DNA of 60,823 bases from Bordetella parapertussis (GTDB lineage: Bacteria > Pseudomonadota > Gammaproteobacteria > Burkholderiales > SG8-41), in the NCBI GenBank assembly GCA_945864585.1, contig CAMBCF010000010.1:1-60823 (forward strand). Direction: 5' to 3'. A model generated the notes under the pieces. It was given only the letters and a program-made list of their open reading frames with translations. It was not told the origin of the DNA and did no database searches. A program made the translations under genes and the position numbers. Positions 33,657 to 41,656 of this stretch are shown piece after piece (position 1 is the first letter of the stretch; every line of letters starts with the position of its first letter).

Positions 33657-35129
33657 TCACGGTAGTTCAATAAGATCACTGATCTTGAAGTTGAGCGCAA
33701 TACGCAGTAAGGTCTCTACTGCAAGCCGCGCTGCAGCATCGTCCCCCTTCTGTGCATACGCTGCGGCAAGAGAAGCATGAGTGCGAGGAAGCTTTGGATT
33801 TGACGACCGCGCTTTGAGTAACCATTCGAGCGCCAGATCGCTACGCCATTGCAGGAAATACGCACTGCCCATATGAGATTGCTGAAGGCTAATTGTAGGA
33901 CCCAAGAGATCGCGACGCATCGCTTGTTCGATCCACGGAATGGCCTTCTCTGGTTCTCCGAGACGAATCAGGGCAGTTCCTACATTGGCGTGTGCATGCG
34001 CTAAGTTGCGATCAAGCGCAATAGCGGCCTCAAACGATCGAGCACTTTCGGCAAGATTACCGAGTGCCCGGTAGAGTAATCCTTCGGCGAGATGTGCGCG
34101 GGCGCTGTTTGGATCGAGGGCAAGGACCTTTTCAACTGCCTTGCGGCCTTCTCTTAGTTTCTCGTCCTTTTCTTATGCTAATAAAGCGCTGCCGAAATTA
34201 GTCCGCTGCAACAAGATCGCTCGCCCAAGTCGCGCCCACGCGTCGCTGTTGTTGGGGTCGAGCGCCAACGCTTTGCGAAACAGCACTTCTTGTTCAAGCA
34301 AGCCCTCCAAGGTGCGAGGTTTGTCTGCTAAAGCGATCCCGCGGATCAGGAAGTCGGTCGCCTGAGGATTGGTCTTGCGCTTTTCTGCGTCCGTCGCGGC
34401 GATCACATTAATTTCGCGCCCGATGGAATTCGCAATGCGCGCAGTGATCTGATCTTGCAGTGCAAATACGTCCGCCTCTCCACCATCGAAACGATCCGAC
34501 CAGAGTTGCGCTCCACTCACCGCCTCGCCTAACTGGGCATTCACCCGCAACCGGTCACTACCTCTTTGCACACTGCCTTGAAGTACATAGCGAACCCCAA
34601 GATCCCGGCCGAGCTGCCGTATGTCCATTATTTTTCCGGCCAAGGTCGCGGTGGTTGCGGAGGCAATAACGAATAGGCCTGATATACGAGACAAATCCGT
34701 GATGAGGCTTGCTGTCAACCCTTCCGGAAAGTAGGCCTGTTTCGGGTCATTGCCGATGTTGTCGAAGGGAAGTACGGCGATCGATTGCTTATCAGACAGA
34801 GTGAGCTACTCAACGGCGACAGGCCGCGATTCGATCAGGGCACTCGATGTTGTCGCAGGAACTTCGAGTTTCAAACGCCGCCGATTGCGCAGCACCACGT
34901 CGGCTACGATCATCAACACTCCGAGGCAAACGACAATCAAGCGATAGTCGATGCCTGATGGAAACGCCTGACGCCAACTGGCGGGAATTGCGTGCAGAAG
35001 ATGCGCCACCCAGTGGTCCGGGGCGAAGCCCGTCGTCGTAACTATGACGCCGGCGACGGCCCAATGGGTGACGTATTCCCGAAAGGTCGTGCGTAGATGG
35101 TGGATAGGCTTCGGTTGGCTTTCGGTCAT
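33657..35129 (-). pseudogene. TolB/FlgO-like plus TPR protein with two in-frame stops
   Basis: One frame from ATG 35129 to the stop at 33657 encodes two membrane helices (HWAVAGVIVTTTGF; YRLIVVCLGVLMIVADVVL), then the segment SIAVLPFDNIGNDP with LITDLSRISGLFVIAS and YVLQGSVQRGSDRLRVNAQL, then TPR repeats (AHANVGTALIRLGEPEKAIP, ASLAAAYAQKGDDAAARLAV). This is the layout of CadC / adenylate-cyclase-associated TPR proteins. The frame is broken by TAG at 34806-34808, just before the VLPF domain, and TAA at 34173-34175 between the VLPF domain and the TPRs. No winged-helix or cyclase domain is left upstream. Confidence 0.8.
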
Positions 35130-35296
35130 GTGGCGTGCGTTGGTTTTCTGCGGCGGAGCGGAACAACAATTAGCCAGCCCGAACGGGCAAAAGTATCGTC
35201 GGCGGCAGCGACTCTGTCAAATATCAGCCGATCTGTCGGCGAGTGCGATTGGCGGATTACTTTGCTGGACGCTGGGCAAGTGGTCACAGAATTCCT

Positions 35297-35325
35297 TTGA
35301 CTAAATATATTAGTCTTGGTATAAT
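35297..35325 (+). promoter_or_regulatory. Sigma-70 promoter overlapping a 17-bp palindromic operator
   Basis: TTGACT (35297-35302) and TATAAT (35320-35325) are separated by exactly 17 bases. The palindrome GACTAA-ATATA-TTAGTC (35299-35315) covers the -35 box and most of the spacer, so a bound repressor would block RNA polymerase. It lies 54 bases before the start assigned to the toxin gene. The XRE-type antitoxin encoded second in the operon is the obvious candidate repressor. Confidence 0.72.
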
Positions 35326-35378
35326 TTTACATTGCATATCTTCCGCCGAGCCTGTCCCGTGAAAAGCCCCTCCACTGG

Positions 35379-35711
35379 GTGGCCTCGGCGAAAAAGGACT
35401 ATCTGAGCTTCCCGGCCGAGGTGCAGGACGAGATGGGCTATGCACTCGGCTTGGCGCAGTTAGGTGCCAGGCATCCGAACGCCAAACCCTGGAAAGGTGA
35501 AGGACCGGGTGAGCTGGAGATCATCGAGGACCGCCGCGGCGATACCTACCGCGCGGTCTATACGGTGAGGTTTACCGAAGTGGTGTACGTGCTGCACGCC
35601 TTTCAGAGGAAATCGAAGCGCGGCATCAAGACACCCCAGACAGACGTAAAGTTGATCACGGAGCGCCTGAAACGCGCCCAAGCCGATAACGAACGCAGAG
35701 GGACGCCATGA
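35379..35711 (+). CDS. RelE/ParE-superfamily toxin (phage Gp49-like)
   Basis: The 110-residue protein matches the Gp49-like (PF05973) toxin family: SAKKDYLSFPAEVQDEMGYA, KPWKGEGPGELEIIEDRRGD, TYRAVYTVRFTEVVYVLHAF and KSKRGIKTPQTDVKLI. Relatives usually begin with EKPLHW; here that sequence is encoded in frame just upstream (REKPLHWV, 35361-35381) but has no ATG, GTG or TTG start, only a CTG at 35352. Translation therefore starts at GTG 35379 or at the rare CTG. Predicted mRNA interferase controlled by the palindromic promoter. Confidence 0.85.
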   Translation: MASAKKDYLSFPAEVQDEMGYALGLAQLGARHPNAKPWKGEGPGELEIIEDRRGDTYRAVYTVRFTEVVYVLHAFQRKSKRGIKTPQTDVKLITERLKRAQADNERRGTP

Positions 35712-36031
35712 CCACGATTACCCGAGGCACCACCAACGTCTTTGCTGACTTGGGCTATGCCGATGCCGCCGAACGGCAAATCAAGACTCGCCTGGCACTC
35801 GCGGTCAATGAACTACTCAAAGCACGCAAGCTGAAACAACGCGAAATTGCCATCCTGCTGGGCGTCCCGCAACCCAAGGTCTCGGCCCTGAAAAACTATC
35901 GGCTCGACCAATTTTCCGTTGAACGTCTGATGGAATTCCTCACTGCGCTCAATCAAGACGTGGAAATCATGATACGGCCGCGCGCCAATACCAGCGGGGC
36001 CGGGCATATTTCGGTACTGGCATTGCAGTAG
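35708..36031 (+). CDS. XRE-family antitoxin (HigA-like, HTH_37 type)
   Basis: The 107-residue protein has a helix-turn-helix at about residues 41-65 (LKQREIAILLGVPQPKVSAL) followed by FSVERLMEFLTALNQDVEIM, the standard pattern of antitoxins paired with Gp49-like toxins. ATG overlaps the toxin stop (ATGA). It should repress the promoter at 35297-35325 and neutralise the toxin. Confidence 0.88.
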   Translation: MTTITRGTTNVFADLGYADAAERQIKTRLALAVNELLKARKLKQREIAILLGVPQPKVSALKNYRLDQFSVERLMEFLTALNQDVEIMIRPRANTSGAGHISVLALQ

Positions 36032-36143
36032 CCTTTGGAAAACGAATTCGCAATCAGAAGACCGGAAGCACTCATGGCTCGTTTCTGCAAACCGTCTTCC
36101 ACCTGCGATCGTTCGATTACAGGAGATATTCAGGACCAACACC

Positions 36144-36674
36144 ATGACTGAAGAACTCGGCTTCATCGACCCCACTGCCGGCAGCGGCCGCAAGCGCGTG
36201 CCACAGGCACCCCGCACCGCCGATCTCGCGGGCAAAGTGGTGGGCCTGCTCGATAACACCAAGGAACAGGGTAGTCTGATTCTTGAAACCATCGGCACGA
36301 AGCTGCGTGAGCAATACGGCGTCGCGCGCGTGGTCACGCGGCGCAAGGAGCATTATTCCAAGCCGGCCACCGATGCACTGATAGACGAAATGGCAAAGGA
36401 GGTTGATGTCGCCATCGCGGCCCTGGGCGGGTGAGGCTCTTGCACGTTGTGCAGTGTGCACGACGCCATCGAATTCGAAAAACGTGGCATCCCGGCCGCA
36501 GTGATTATCACGCAGGCGTTTCGCAATGCCGCAGTGTTTCAGTTCAGGAGCAAAGGCATGGAAGGCCACGCTTACGTCGAAATGCCGCACCCGGTTAGTA
36601 ATCTTTCGCCGGGCGAAATGCGTGCGCTGACACTGACGTTCGTGGATGACGTCGCGCGCCAGTTGAAAGAATAG
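36144..36674 (+). CDS. UGSC-family selenoprotein (in-frame TGA = selenocysteine)
   Basis: ATG 36144 (CAGGA eight bases upstream) opens MTEELGFIDPTAGSGRKR, then AGKVVGLLDNTKEQGSLILE and EVDVAIAALGG. The next codon is TGA (36432-36434), and the same frame continues GSCTLCSVHDAIEFEKRGIP to VDDVARQLKE, stop at 36672-36674. The motif at the TGA is therefore U-G-S-C, exactly the signature for which the UGSC (seleno)protein family is named, with Sec at residue 97 of 176. Codon use and similarity are normal on both sides. A redox or thiol-chemistry role is inferred from Sec plus the nearby Cys pair (GSCTLC). No selA, selB or selC is in the window. Confidence 0.8.
36432..36460 (+). promoter_or_regulatory. 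Possible SECIS-like hairpin after the Sec codon
   Basis: Bacterial SECIS elements sit directly after the UGA. Here TGCAC (36441-36445) can pair with GTGCA either at 36449-36453 (loop GTT) or at 36456-36460 (10-base loop). Both are short, so folding with the flanking bases is needed to judge them. Confidence 0.3.
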
Positions 36675-36821
36675 CGCGGCCATGCCTCCGCAATGCTCTG
36701 CGAATTGCTGGTGCGCACCTAGCAGGCACAGGCCGCGCAGTCGCCATCGCAGCAACTGGGTTAACATGCGGCTTGATCGTGTTGCGCCCCCTAACCGAAC
36801 CCCACGAACGGAGTAATCAAA

Positions 36822-37580
36822 ATGACCACCCACAACAAAGTTGCCGTCATCACCGGCGGCGGCACCGGCATCGGCAAGGCCACCGCACTCGCCTTCACCA
36901 AGGACGGTTATCGCGTCGCCATCAGCGGCCGGCGCCCCGAACCCCTCGACGAAACCATCAAAGAAGCGGGTATGGATAGCTCGCGCATGATCGGCGTGCC
37001 TACCGATGTGGGAGACCCCGCCGCCGTGAAAGCCTTGTTTGCCAAAACCATGACGGCGTTCGGCCGCGTTGACGTGCTGTTCAACAACGCCGGCACCAAC
37101 GCGCCCGGCGTGCTGTTTGAAGATCTGCCCTGGGAAAAATGGAAAGCCGTGGTGGATGCCAATCTCAACGGCATGTTTTTGTGCTCGCAGGAAGCCTACA
37201 AGATCATGAAGGATCAGACGCCGCGCGGCGGCCGCATCATCAACAACGGCTCCATCTCCGCCCACATCCCGCGCCCGGATTCCGCACCCTACACCTCGAC
37301 CAAGCACGCTGTGTCCGGGCTGACGCGCACCATCGCGCTCGACGGACGCAAGTACGACATTGCCTGCTGCCAGGTGGATGTGGGCAACGCCATGTCGTCG
37401 CTCGCGTCACGCATGGCCAAGGGCGTGAAGCAGGCCAACGGCACCGTCGCGCCCGAACCGATGATCACCTGCGATGACGTGGCGCGTTCGGTGCTGTTCA
37501 TGGCCAGCCAGCCGCCGGAAGTGAACATCTACCACCTGATGGTGATGGCTACCAAGATGCCTTACGCAGGACGGGGTTAG
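36822..37580 (+). CDS. SDR-family oxidoreductase
   Basis: The 252-residue protein is a fully canonical SDR with [27 protein letters not shown], the catalytic Ser in [12 protein letters not shown] and the YxxxK pair in [15 protein letters not shown]. The arginine in ISGRRPEP suggests NADP preference. It follows the UGSC gene after 147 bases with no obvious terminator. The stop codon lies inside a strong hairpin (37564-37588). Confidence 0.92.
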   Translation: MTTHNKVAVITGGGTGIGKATALAFTKDGYRVAISGRRPEPLDETIKEAGMDSSRMIGVPTDVGDPAAVKALFAKTMTAFGRVDVLFNNAGTNAPGVLFEDLPWEKWKAVVDANLNGMFLCSQEAYKIMKDQTPRGGRIINNGSISAHIPRPDSAPYTSTKHAVSGLTRTIALDGRKYDIACCQVDVGNAMSSLASRMAKGVKQANGTVAPEPMITCDDVARSVLFMASQPPEVNIYHLMVMATKMPYAGRG

Positions 37581-37588
37581 TCCTGCGT
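37564..37588 (+). terminator. Hairpin at the end of the SDR gene
   Basis: ACGCAGGAC and GTCCTGCGT form a perfect 9-bp stem with a 7-base loop across the stop codon. No U-tract follows, so it could slow RNA decay or need Rho to end transcription. Confidence 0.4.
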
Positions 37589-37599
37589 CGTCGAGAACT

Positions 37600-37679
37600 G
37601 TAGCGTGCGCTGTGCGCGCGATGAACCACACGGCGCGCACCAGCTTGCTGCTGTTGATCGTGCGCACAGCGCACGCTAC
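37600..37679. repeat. Perfect 18-bp inverted repeat
   Basis: GTAGCGTGCGCTGTGCGC (37600-37617) is exactly inverted at 37662-37679, with a 44-base centre. It lies between converging genes and belongs to the class of intergenic palindromes seen elsewhere in the window. Confidence 0.8.
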
Positions 37680-37736
37680 CGAGTACGGCGAGGCTCACGG
37701 TAAACGGCGTGAACGGGCTAATCGCACCACCTTGCG

Positions 37737-38498
37737 CTACGGCTTGGTTCCGCCTGACGCTGTTTTCGACTGTGGGATATTGAAAGCATCCCTATCCAGA
37801 CCCACAGGTATAAACACGCCCTGCAGGTCTTTCATCACCAGACCCGCCAGCCCCAGGTGACGGTCAAAATCTGCGACGGGCGCGAACAAATTCATGCGTA
37901 TCGCCATGCGCGGATTTTCGGGATGCTGGCGGAACAGAATTACCGATGAATACGGGTCTTCCTCGCCCTCGTAAATATTGGATTCGCGCATACCGAAAGT
38001 GCCATTGGCGAGCCGGATCAGGCGCGCCTGATAACGCGGGTCTTTCTTGGCGCGCGCGGCAGCCGTCAGACGCGCGTGTTTCCATACTTCTTCACGCGTC
38101 TCGTCCCAGGATTCAAAGCTTTCCAGCGGCATGGCGTTAATCACGATGCCGATATTGCCCGCCGGCGTGAATAGCCGCGTGCGTCTGCCATCGTCGAAAC
38201 CGCGCCACCCCATCGGCACCGGCACCAGCAGGCGCGAGGAGGGCGCCAGCGCAAATACATAACCCTCCAATACCTGCCGCACACCCACCGGGAAGCCGAA
38301 TCCCTTTTCGAGCAACCCTTTGTTTTCCGGGCTATCCGGCGAAAAACTTGAGCTGTCCTGGGCCAGCGCAAACGCCGAATAGGTCGCGCTGGGCAAGGTG
38401 GTTTCAAGCAACAGGAACTGCGTCTGTGCGCGCGCCGGTCCCGCCATCAGCAGCACCGCCACCAGCAACCCTCGTAACAAATTTCGCTGCGCTCGCAT
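37737..38498 (-). CDS. Secreted hypothetical protein
   Basis: The 253-residue protein has a clear Sec signal (LLRGLLVAVLLMAGPARAQ) and a soluble mature part with no recognised domain. Visible features are PMGWRGFDDGRRTRLFTPAG, INAMPLESFESWDETREEVW and SNIYEGEEDPYSSVILF. The end (DFDRHLGLAGLVMKDLQGVF) looks helical. GGAGACGCT precedes ATG 38498. Probably a periplasmic protein. It is divergent from the PanE-like gene. Confidence 0.72.
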   Translation of the reverse strand: MRAQRNLLRGLLVAVLLMAGPARAQTQFLLLETTLPSATYSAFALAQDSSSFSPDSPENKGLLEKGFGFPVGVRQVLEGYVFALAPSSRLLVPVPMGWRGFDDGRRTRLFTPAGNIGIVINAMPLESFESWDETREEVWKHARLTAAARAKKDPRYQARLIRLANGTFGMRESNIYEGEEDPYSSVILFRQHPENPRMAIRMNLFAPVADFDRHLGLAGLVMKDLQGVFIPVGLDRDAFNIPQSKTASGGTKP

Positions 38499-38600
38499 AG
38501 CGTCTCCGAATTCCGACAGCATGAGCTTAGCTGCCGCGCAGGAGCCGCGCAAGTTATCCGTTAAAATGCCGGGTCATTCAACGTTGCAAGGAAACCCCTC

Positions 38601-39581
38601 ATGCAGGTCTGTGTTTTTGGTGCGGGTGCGCTCGGCGGACATCTCGCCGCACGCTTGATCGCTGCAAAAAATTGCGAACTGTCGCTGGTCACGCGCGGCG
38701 CGCACCTCGCCGCGATCCGCGAACGCGGCATCACGCTCAAGGCCGGCGGACGCGAAGTCGGCGGCAAAGCCGCGGCAGCCACCGATAATCCCGCAACCCT
38801 GCCGGCACAGGACATCGTGTTCGTGGCGTTAAAAGCGCAAACGCTGTCGGTCGCCGCTGCGGCCATCGGCAAACTAATAAAACCCGACGGTTGCGCGGTG
38901 TTTCTGATGAATGGCATTCCGTGGTGGTTCAATATGGGCCTGCCCGGCAACAAGGGCACGTTGCCGCTGCTCGACCCGGATTGCGCGCTATGGCGCGAGG
39001 TGCGGCCCGAGCGCACAGTCGGCTCGGTGATCTCTTCGCCCAACGAAGTCGTCGCGCCCGGCGTGATCGTGACTTCAGCTCAAAGCCGCTGGATGTTCGG
39101 CGAACCCGATTTATCCTCCAGTGCGCGGCTTACAACCATCGTCGATCTGGTCGGCGCCACCGGCGTCGACAGCGCAGCCGTTGCGGACATCCGCCGCGAG
39201 ATTTTCCGCAAGCTCGCCAACAACGCGTCGAACAATACGCTGTGTTCATTGACGCGTCTCGATTCGACGGGTGTCGCCAACGATGACGCGCTGGTCGGGC
39301 TTTCCGCGGGCATCATCAGCGAAACCCTCGCGGTGGCTGCCCGGCTCGGCTGGGACATGAGCAGCGAGATCAACGTGCAGCAAGTCGCCTTGCGCTCGCG
39401 CGGCAAACCCGGCATGCGCCCATCCACGTTTCAGGACGTGCTCGCGGGCAAGTCACTTGAAATCGATGGTCTGCTGGGGCAAACGCAGGCGTTTGCGCGC
39501 GAGCACGGCATTGCCACGCCGGTGATTGATGTATGTTTGCCGTTGTTGCGCGGACTGGATGCATCGCTGCGCACAAAATAG
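38601..39581 (+). CDS. Ketopantoate reductase-like (PanE/ApbA family) oxidoreductase
   Basis: The 326-residue protein has the N-terminal nucleotide motif VCVFGAGALGGHLAARL, the catalytic lysine/asparagine segment FRKLANNASNNTL near residue 207 and the family end motif RPSTFQDVLAGKSLEIDGL. It should reduce a 2-oxo acid with NADPH. In catabolic regions, PanE-like enzymes are often not the biosynthetic ketopantoate reductase. No pan genes are nearby, so I leave the symbol empty. Confidence 0.88.
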   Translation: MQVCVFGAGALGGHLAARLIAAKNCELSLVTRGAHLAAIRERGITLKAGGREVGGKAAAATDNPATLPAQDIVFVALKAQTLSVAAAAIGKLIKPDGCAVFLMNGIPWWFNMGLPGNKGTLPLLDPDCALWREVRPERTVGSVISSPNEVVAPGVIVTSAQSRWMFGEPDLSSSARLTTIVDLVGATGVDSAAVADIRREIFRKLANNASNNTLCSLTRLDSTGVANDDALVGLSAGIISETLAVAARLGWDMSSEINVQQVALRSRGKPGMRPSTFQDVLAGKSLEIDGLLGQTQAFAREHGIATPVIDVCLPLLRGLDASLRTK

Positions 39582-39606
39582 ATAGCCGTGCGCGGGTGCA
39601 GGCGCG

Positions 39607-40590
39607 TTACTGCGCCTTGATACCCGCCGCCTTGACAATTTTCCCGGCCGCCTCGCTATCGACCAGCAGAAACGCGTCAAATGCCTCCGGCTTCATCAGC
39701 AGCGTCTCCGCGCCCAGCATGCGATAGCGCTCGCGCAACTCCACTGTGCCCAGCGCTTTTTGCAATTCCGCGTTTAGCTTTGCGATCGCGGCGCGCGGTG
39801 TCTTGCGCGGCGCGAGCAGCCCCACCCAGAACTGGTACTCGGCGTCAGGCACGCCGGCTTCGGTGGTCGTCGGCAACTCCGGCAATAGCGTCATCCTGCG
39901 TTTTGAGCTGACCGCAAGCGCCTTCAGCCTGCCGTCTTTCACCAGCGGCACGGCCGCTGCCGCCGGCGAAAAGAACCAATCCAGCCGCCCCGCCGCGACT
40001 TCGATCAACCCTTCCGCGGTGCCTTTGAACGGCACGTGCGTCGCCGTTATCGCTGCTGCCAACATCAATTTTTCCGAGCTCATGTGCGTGCCGCTGCCGA
40101 CACCGCCTGATCCGAAATTAAGCGCGCGCGGTTTATTTCTGGCCACCGCAATCATATCCTTGAGCGACGCCCAGCCGCGCTGCGGTGGAACCACCAGCAG
40201 GTTGGGCAATTCCGCGAGTGTGGCAACGCCGGAAAAATCGCGAATCGGATCAAAGCCCAGATTGCTGTAGAGCCACGGCATGCCCGACTGCGCCGAAGCG
40301 GTTAGCAGCAGCGAATGCCCGTCGGGCTCGCTGCTCGCGGCCGCACCCGCCGCGATTGTGCCTCCCGCGCCGGGACGATTTTCCACCGCGATCTGCACGC
40401 CGATCTGCCGTGTCAGAACTTCGGCAGCGGCGCGTCCGATGATGTCGCTCGGACTGCCTGCGGTGGCTATGCCGATAAAGCGGATCGGCCGCGCGGCGTA
40501 GGGCTGGGCGTTAGCGGGCGGGATCGAACATAGCAACACCGTAGCCGCTGCCAGCGTGGTTCGTAAAATGATTGGGGTGGTGGTTTTCAT
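39607..40590 (-). CDS. Bug-family periplasmic solute receptor
   Basis: The 327-residue receptor has signal peptide LAAATVLLCSIPPANAQ, then PYAARPIRFIGIATAGSPSD, ENRPGAGGTIAAGAAA, LNFGSGGVGSGTHMSSEKLM and THVPFKGTAEGLIEVAAG. The first loop reads ATAGSPSD and not PPGGxxD, an unusual variant of the ligand contact region. It is 7 bases downstream of the MetE-like gene and is the last gene of a five-gene minus-strand operon. Confidence 0.92.
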   Translation of the reverse strand: MKTTTPIILRTTLAAATVLLCSIPPANAQPYAARPIRFIGIATAGSPSDIIGRAAAEVLTRQIGVQIAVENRPGAGGTIAAGAAASSEPDGHSLLLTASAQSGMPWLYSNLGFDPIRDFSGVATLAELPNLLVVPPQRGWASLKDMIAVARNKPRALNFGSGGVGSGTHMSSEKLMLAAAITATHVPFKGTAEGLIEVAAGRLDWFFSPAAAAVPLVKDGRLKALAVSSKRRMTLLPELPTTTEAGVPDAEYQFWVGLLAPRKTPRAAIAKLNAELQKALGTVELRERYRMLGAETLLMKPEAFDAFLLVDSEAAGKIVKAAGIKAQ

Positions 40591-40597
40591 TGCAGCA

Positions 40598-41626
40598 TCA
40601 GCCTTTCTTCGCTAACTCGGCACGAACAATACGCGCGCCGCCGACCAGCGCATCGAGCTTGGCGCGCGCCACGGCACGCGGCAATGCGGTGCAGCCGCAA
40701 TCGGGCGCCGCGATCAAGCGCTGTGGCGGCACCACCTCGAGCGCCGCGCGCAGGCGCTGCGCAACCTGCAGCGCCGACTCCACATCATTGCGCCCGACAT
40801 CAATGACACCATACTGGATGACCTTGCCCGGCAGCATTTCAAGCAGGGCGGGCGGCAACGCAGGTTCGGCGAATTCCAGCGAAACCTGCGCCACGTTTGC
40901 CCTGGCGAGTGCGGGCAGAATTTCATCATAGCCGTGCTGCCATTGCTTGCCGCTTTTTGCACGCTGCGCGTAACCGTAGCACACATGCACACAGGTCACG
41001 GCGTCGATGCCGGCGAACGCGCGGTCGAGCGCTTCAACGCCCCAGGCGTGCAGCTTCTCCGGCAGGCGCGTAACCGCCGGCTCGTCGAGCTGTATCATCT
41101 GGCAACCGGCTGCCGCCAGCGCGCGCATTTCCTCATTTAAAACATCGGCATAGGCAAACGCCAGCGCGCGCTCATCGCCGTAGTATTCATCCAGCGCGCC
41201 ATCCACCAGCGTCGAAGGACCGGGCAGCGTCATCTTGACCGGCGCCGTGGTCAGCCCGCGCAGAAACCCATAATCATCCAGCGTCAGCCGCGAGCGCAGC
41301 GTGAGCGGGCCGATCACGCGCGGCACGTCCTGCGTGAGCTTGCCGGCACGCACCGTCTTCGGCTTCAGGGTCGTGAAATCGATGCCGTTAAGCTGCGCGA
41401 GAAAATAAGTGTGGTGCGTGGGCCGCCGCTGCTCACCATCGCACACGATATCGATGCCCGCCTCGATTTGCTCCGCCAGCGCAAGCCGCGTCGCGTCATC
41501 CTGCGCTTCGCGCAACGCCTCACCCGACAACCGCCAACTGCCTGCGATGCTGTACCAATCCGCCGCCAGCCACGAAGGTTTCGGCAGGCTGCCGACTATC
41601 GTCGTGGGAATCAGCGGAAGCGTCAT
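40598..41626 (-). CDS. MetE C-terminal-domain-like (cobalamin-independent methionine synthase family) protein
   Basis: The 342-residue protein corresponds only to the catalytic barrel of MetE. It has TTIVGSLPKPSWL, DIVCDGEQRRP, MTLPGPSTLVDG and MIQLDEPAV. Candidate zinc ligands are in VTCVHVCYGY (His, Cys), SLEFAEP (Glu) and APDCGCTAL (Cys). Such short forms are not classical methionine synthases; related proteins move methyl groups from various donors. In this operon with a flavoprotein dehydrogenase and a Bug receptor, a catabolic role is likely. ATG 41626 is chosen; GTG 41635 is possible. Confidence 0.87.
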   Translation of the reverse strand: MTLPLIPTTIVGSLPKPSWLAADWYSIAGSWRLSGEALREAQDDATRLALAEQIEAGIDIVCDGEQRRPTHHTYFLAQLNGIDFTTLKPKTVRAGKLTQDVPRVIGPLTLRSRLTLDDYGFLRGLTTAPVKMTLPGPSTLVDGALDEYYGDERALAFAYADVLNEEMRALAAAGCQMIQLDEPAVTRLPEKLHAWGVEALDRAFAGIDAVTCVHVCYGYAQRAKSGKQWQHGYDEILPALARANVAQVSLEFAEPALPPALLEMLPGKVIQYGVIDVGRNDVESALQVAQRLRAALEVVPPQRLIAAPDCGCTALPRAVARAKLDALVGGARIVRAELAKKG

Positions 41627-41656
41627 GCGTTGCACTGCTGATGCAGCTTCAGAACT

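Noticed and set aside
36447-36674. Separate small gene starting at TTG 36447
   Set aside because: It is in the same phase as 36144-36434, and the TTG lies inside the conserved GSCTLCSVH segment. It is the second part of the selenoprotein and not an independent gene.
38601-39581. Naming the ketopantoate reductase-like gene panE
   Set aside because: The motifs show the family, but there is no pantothenate gene nearby, and paralogs of this family commonly act on other 2-oxo acids.
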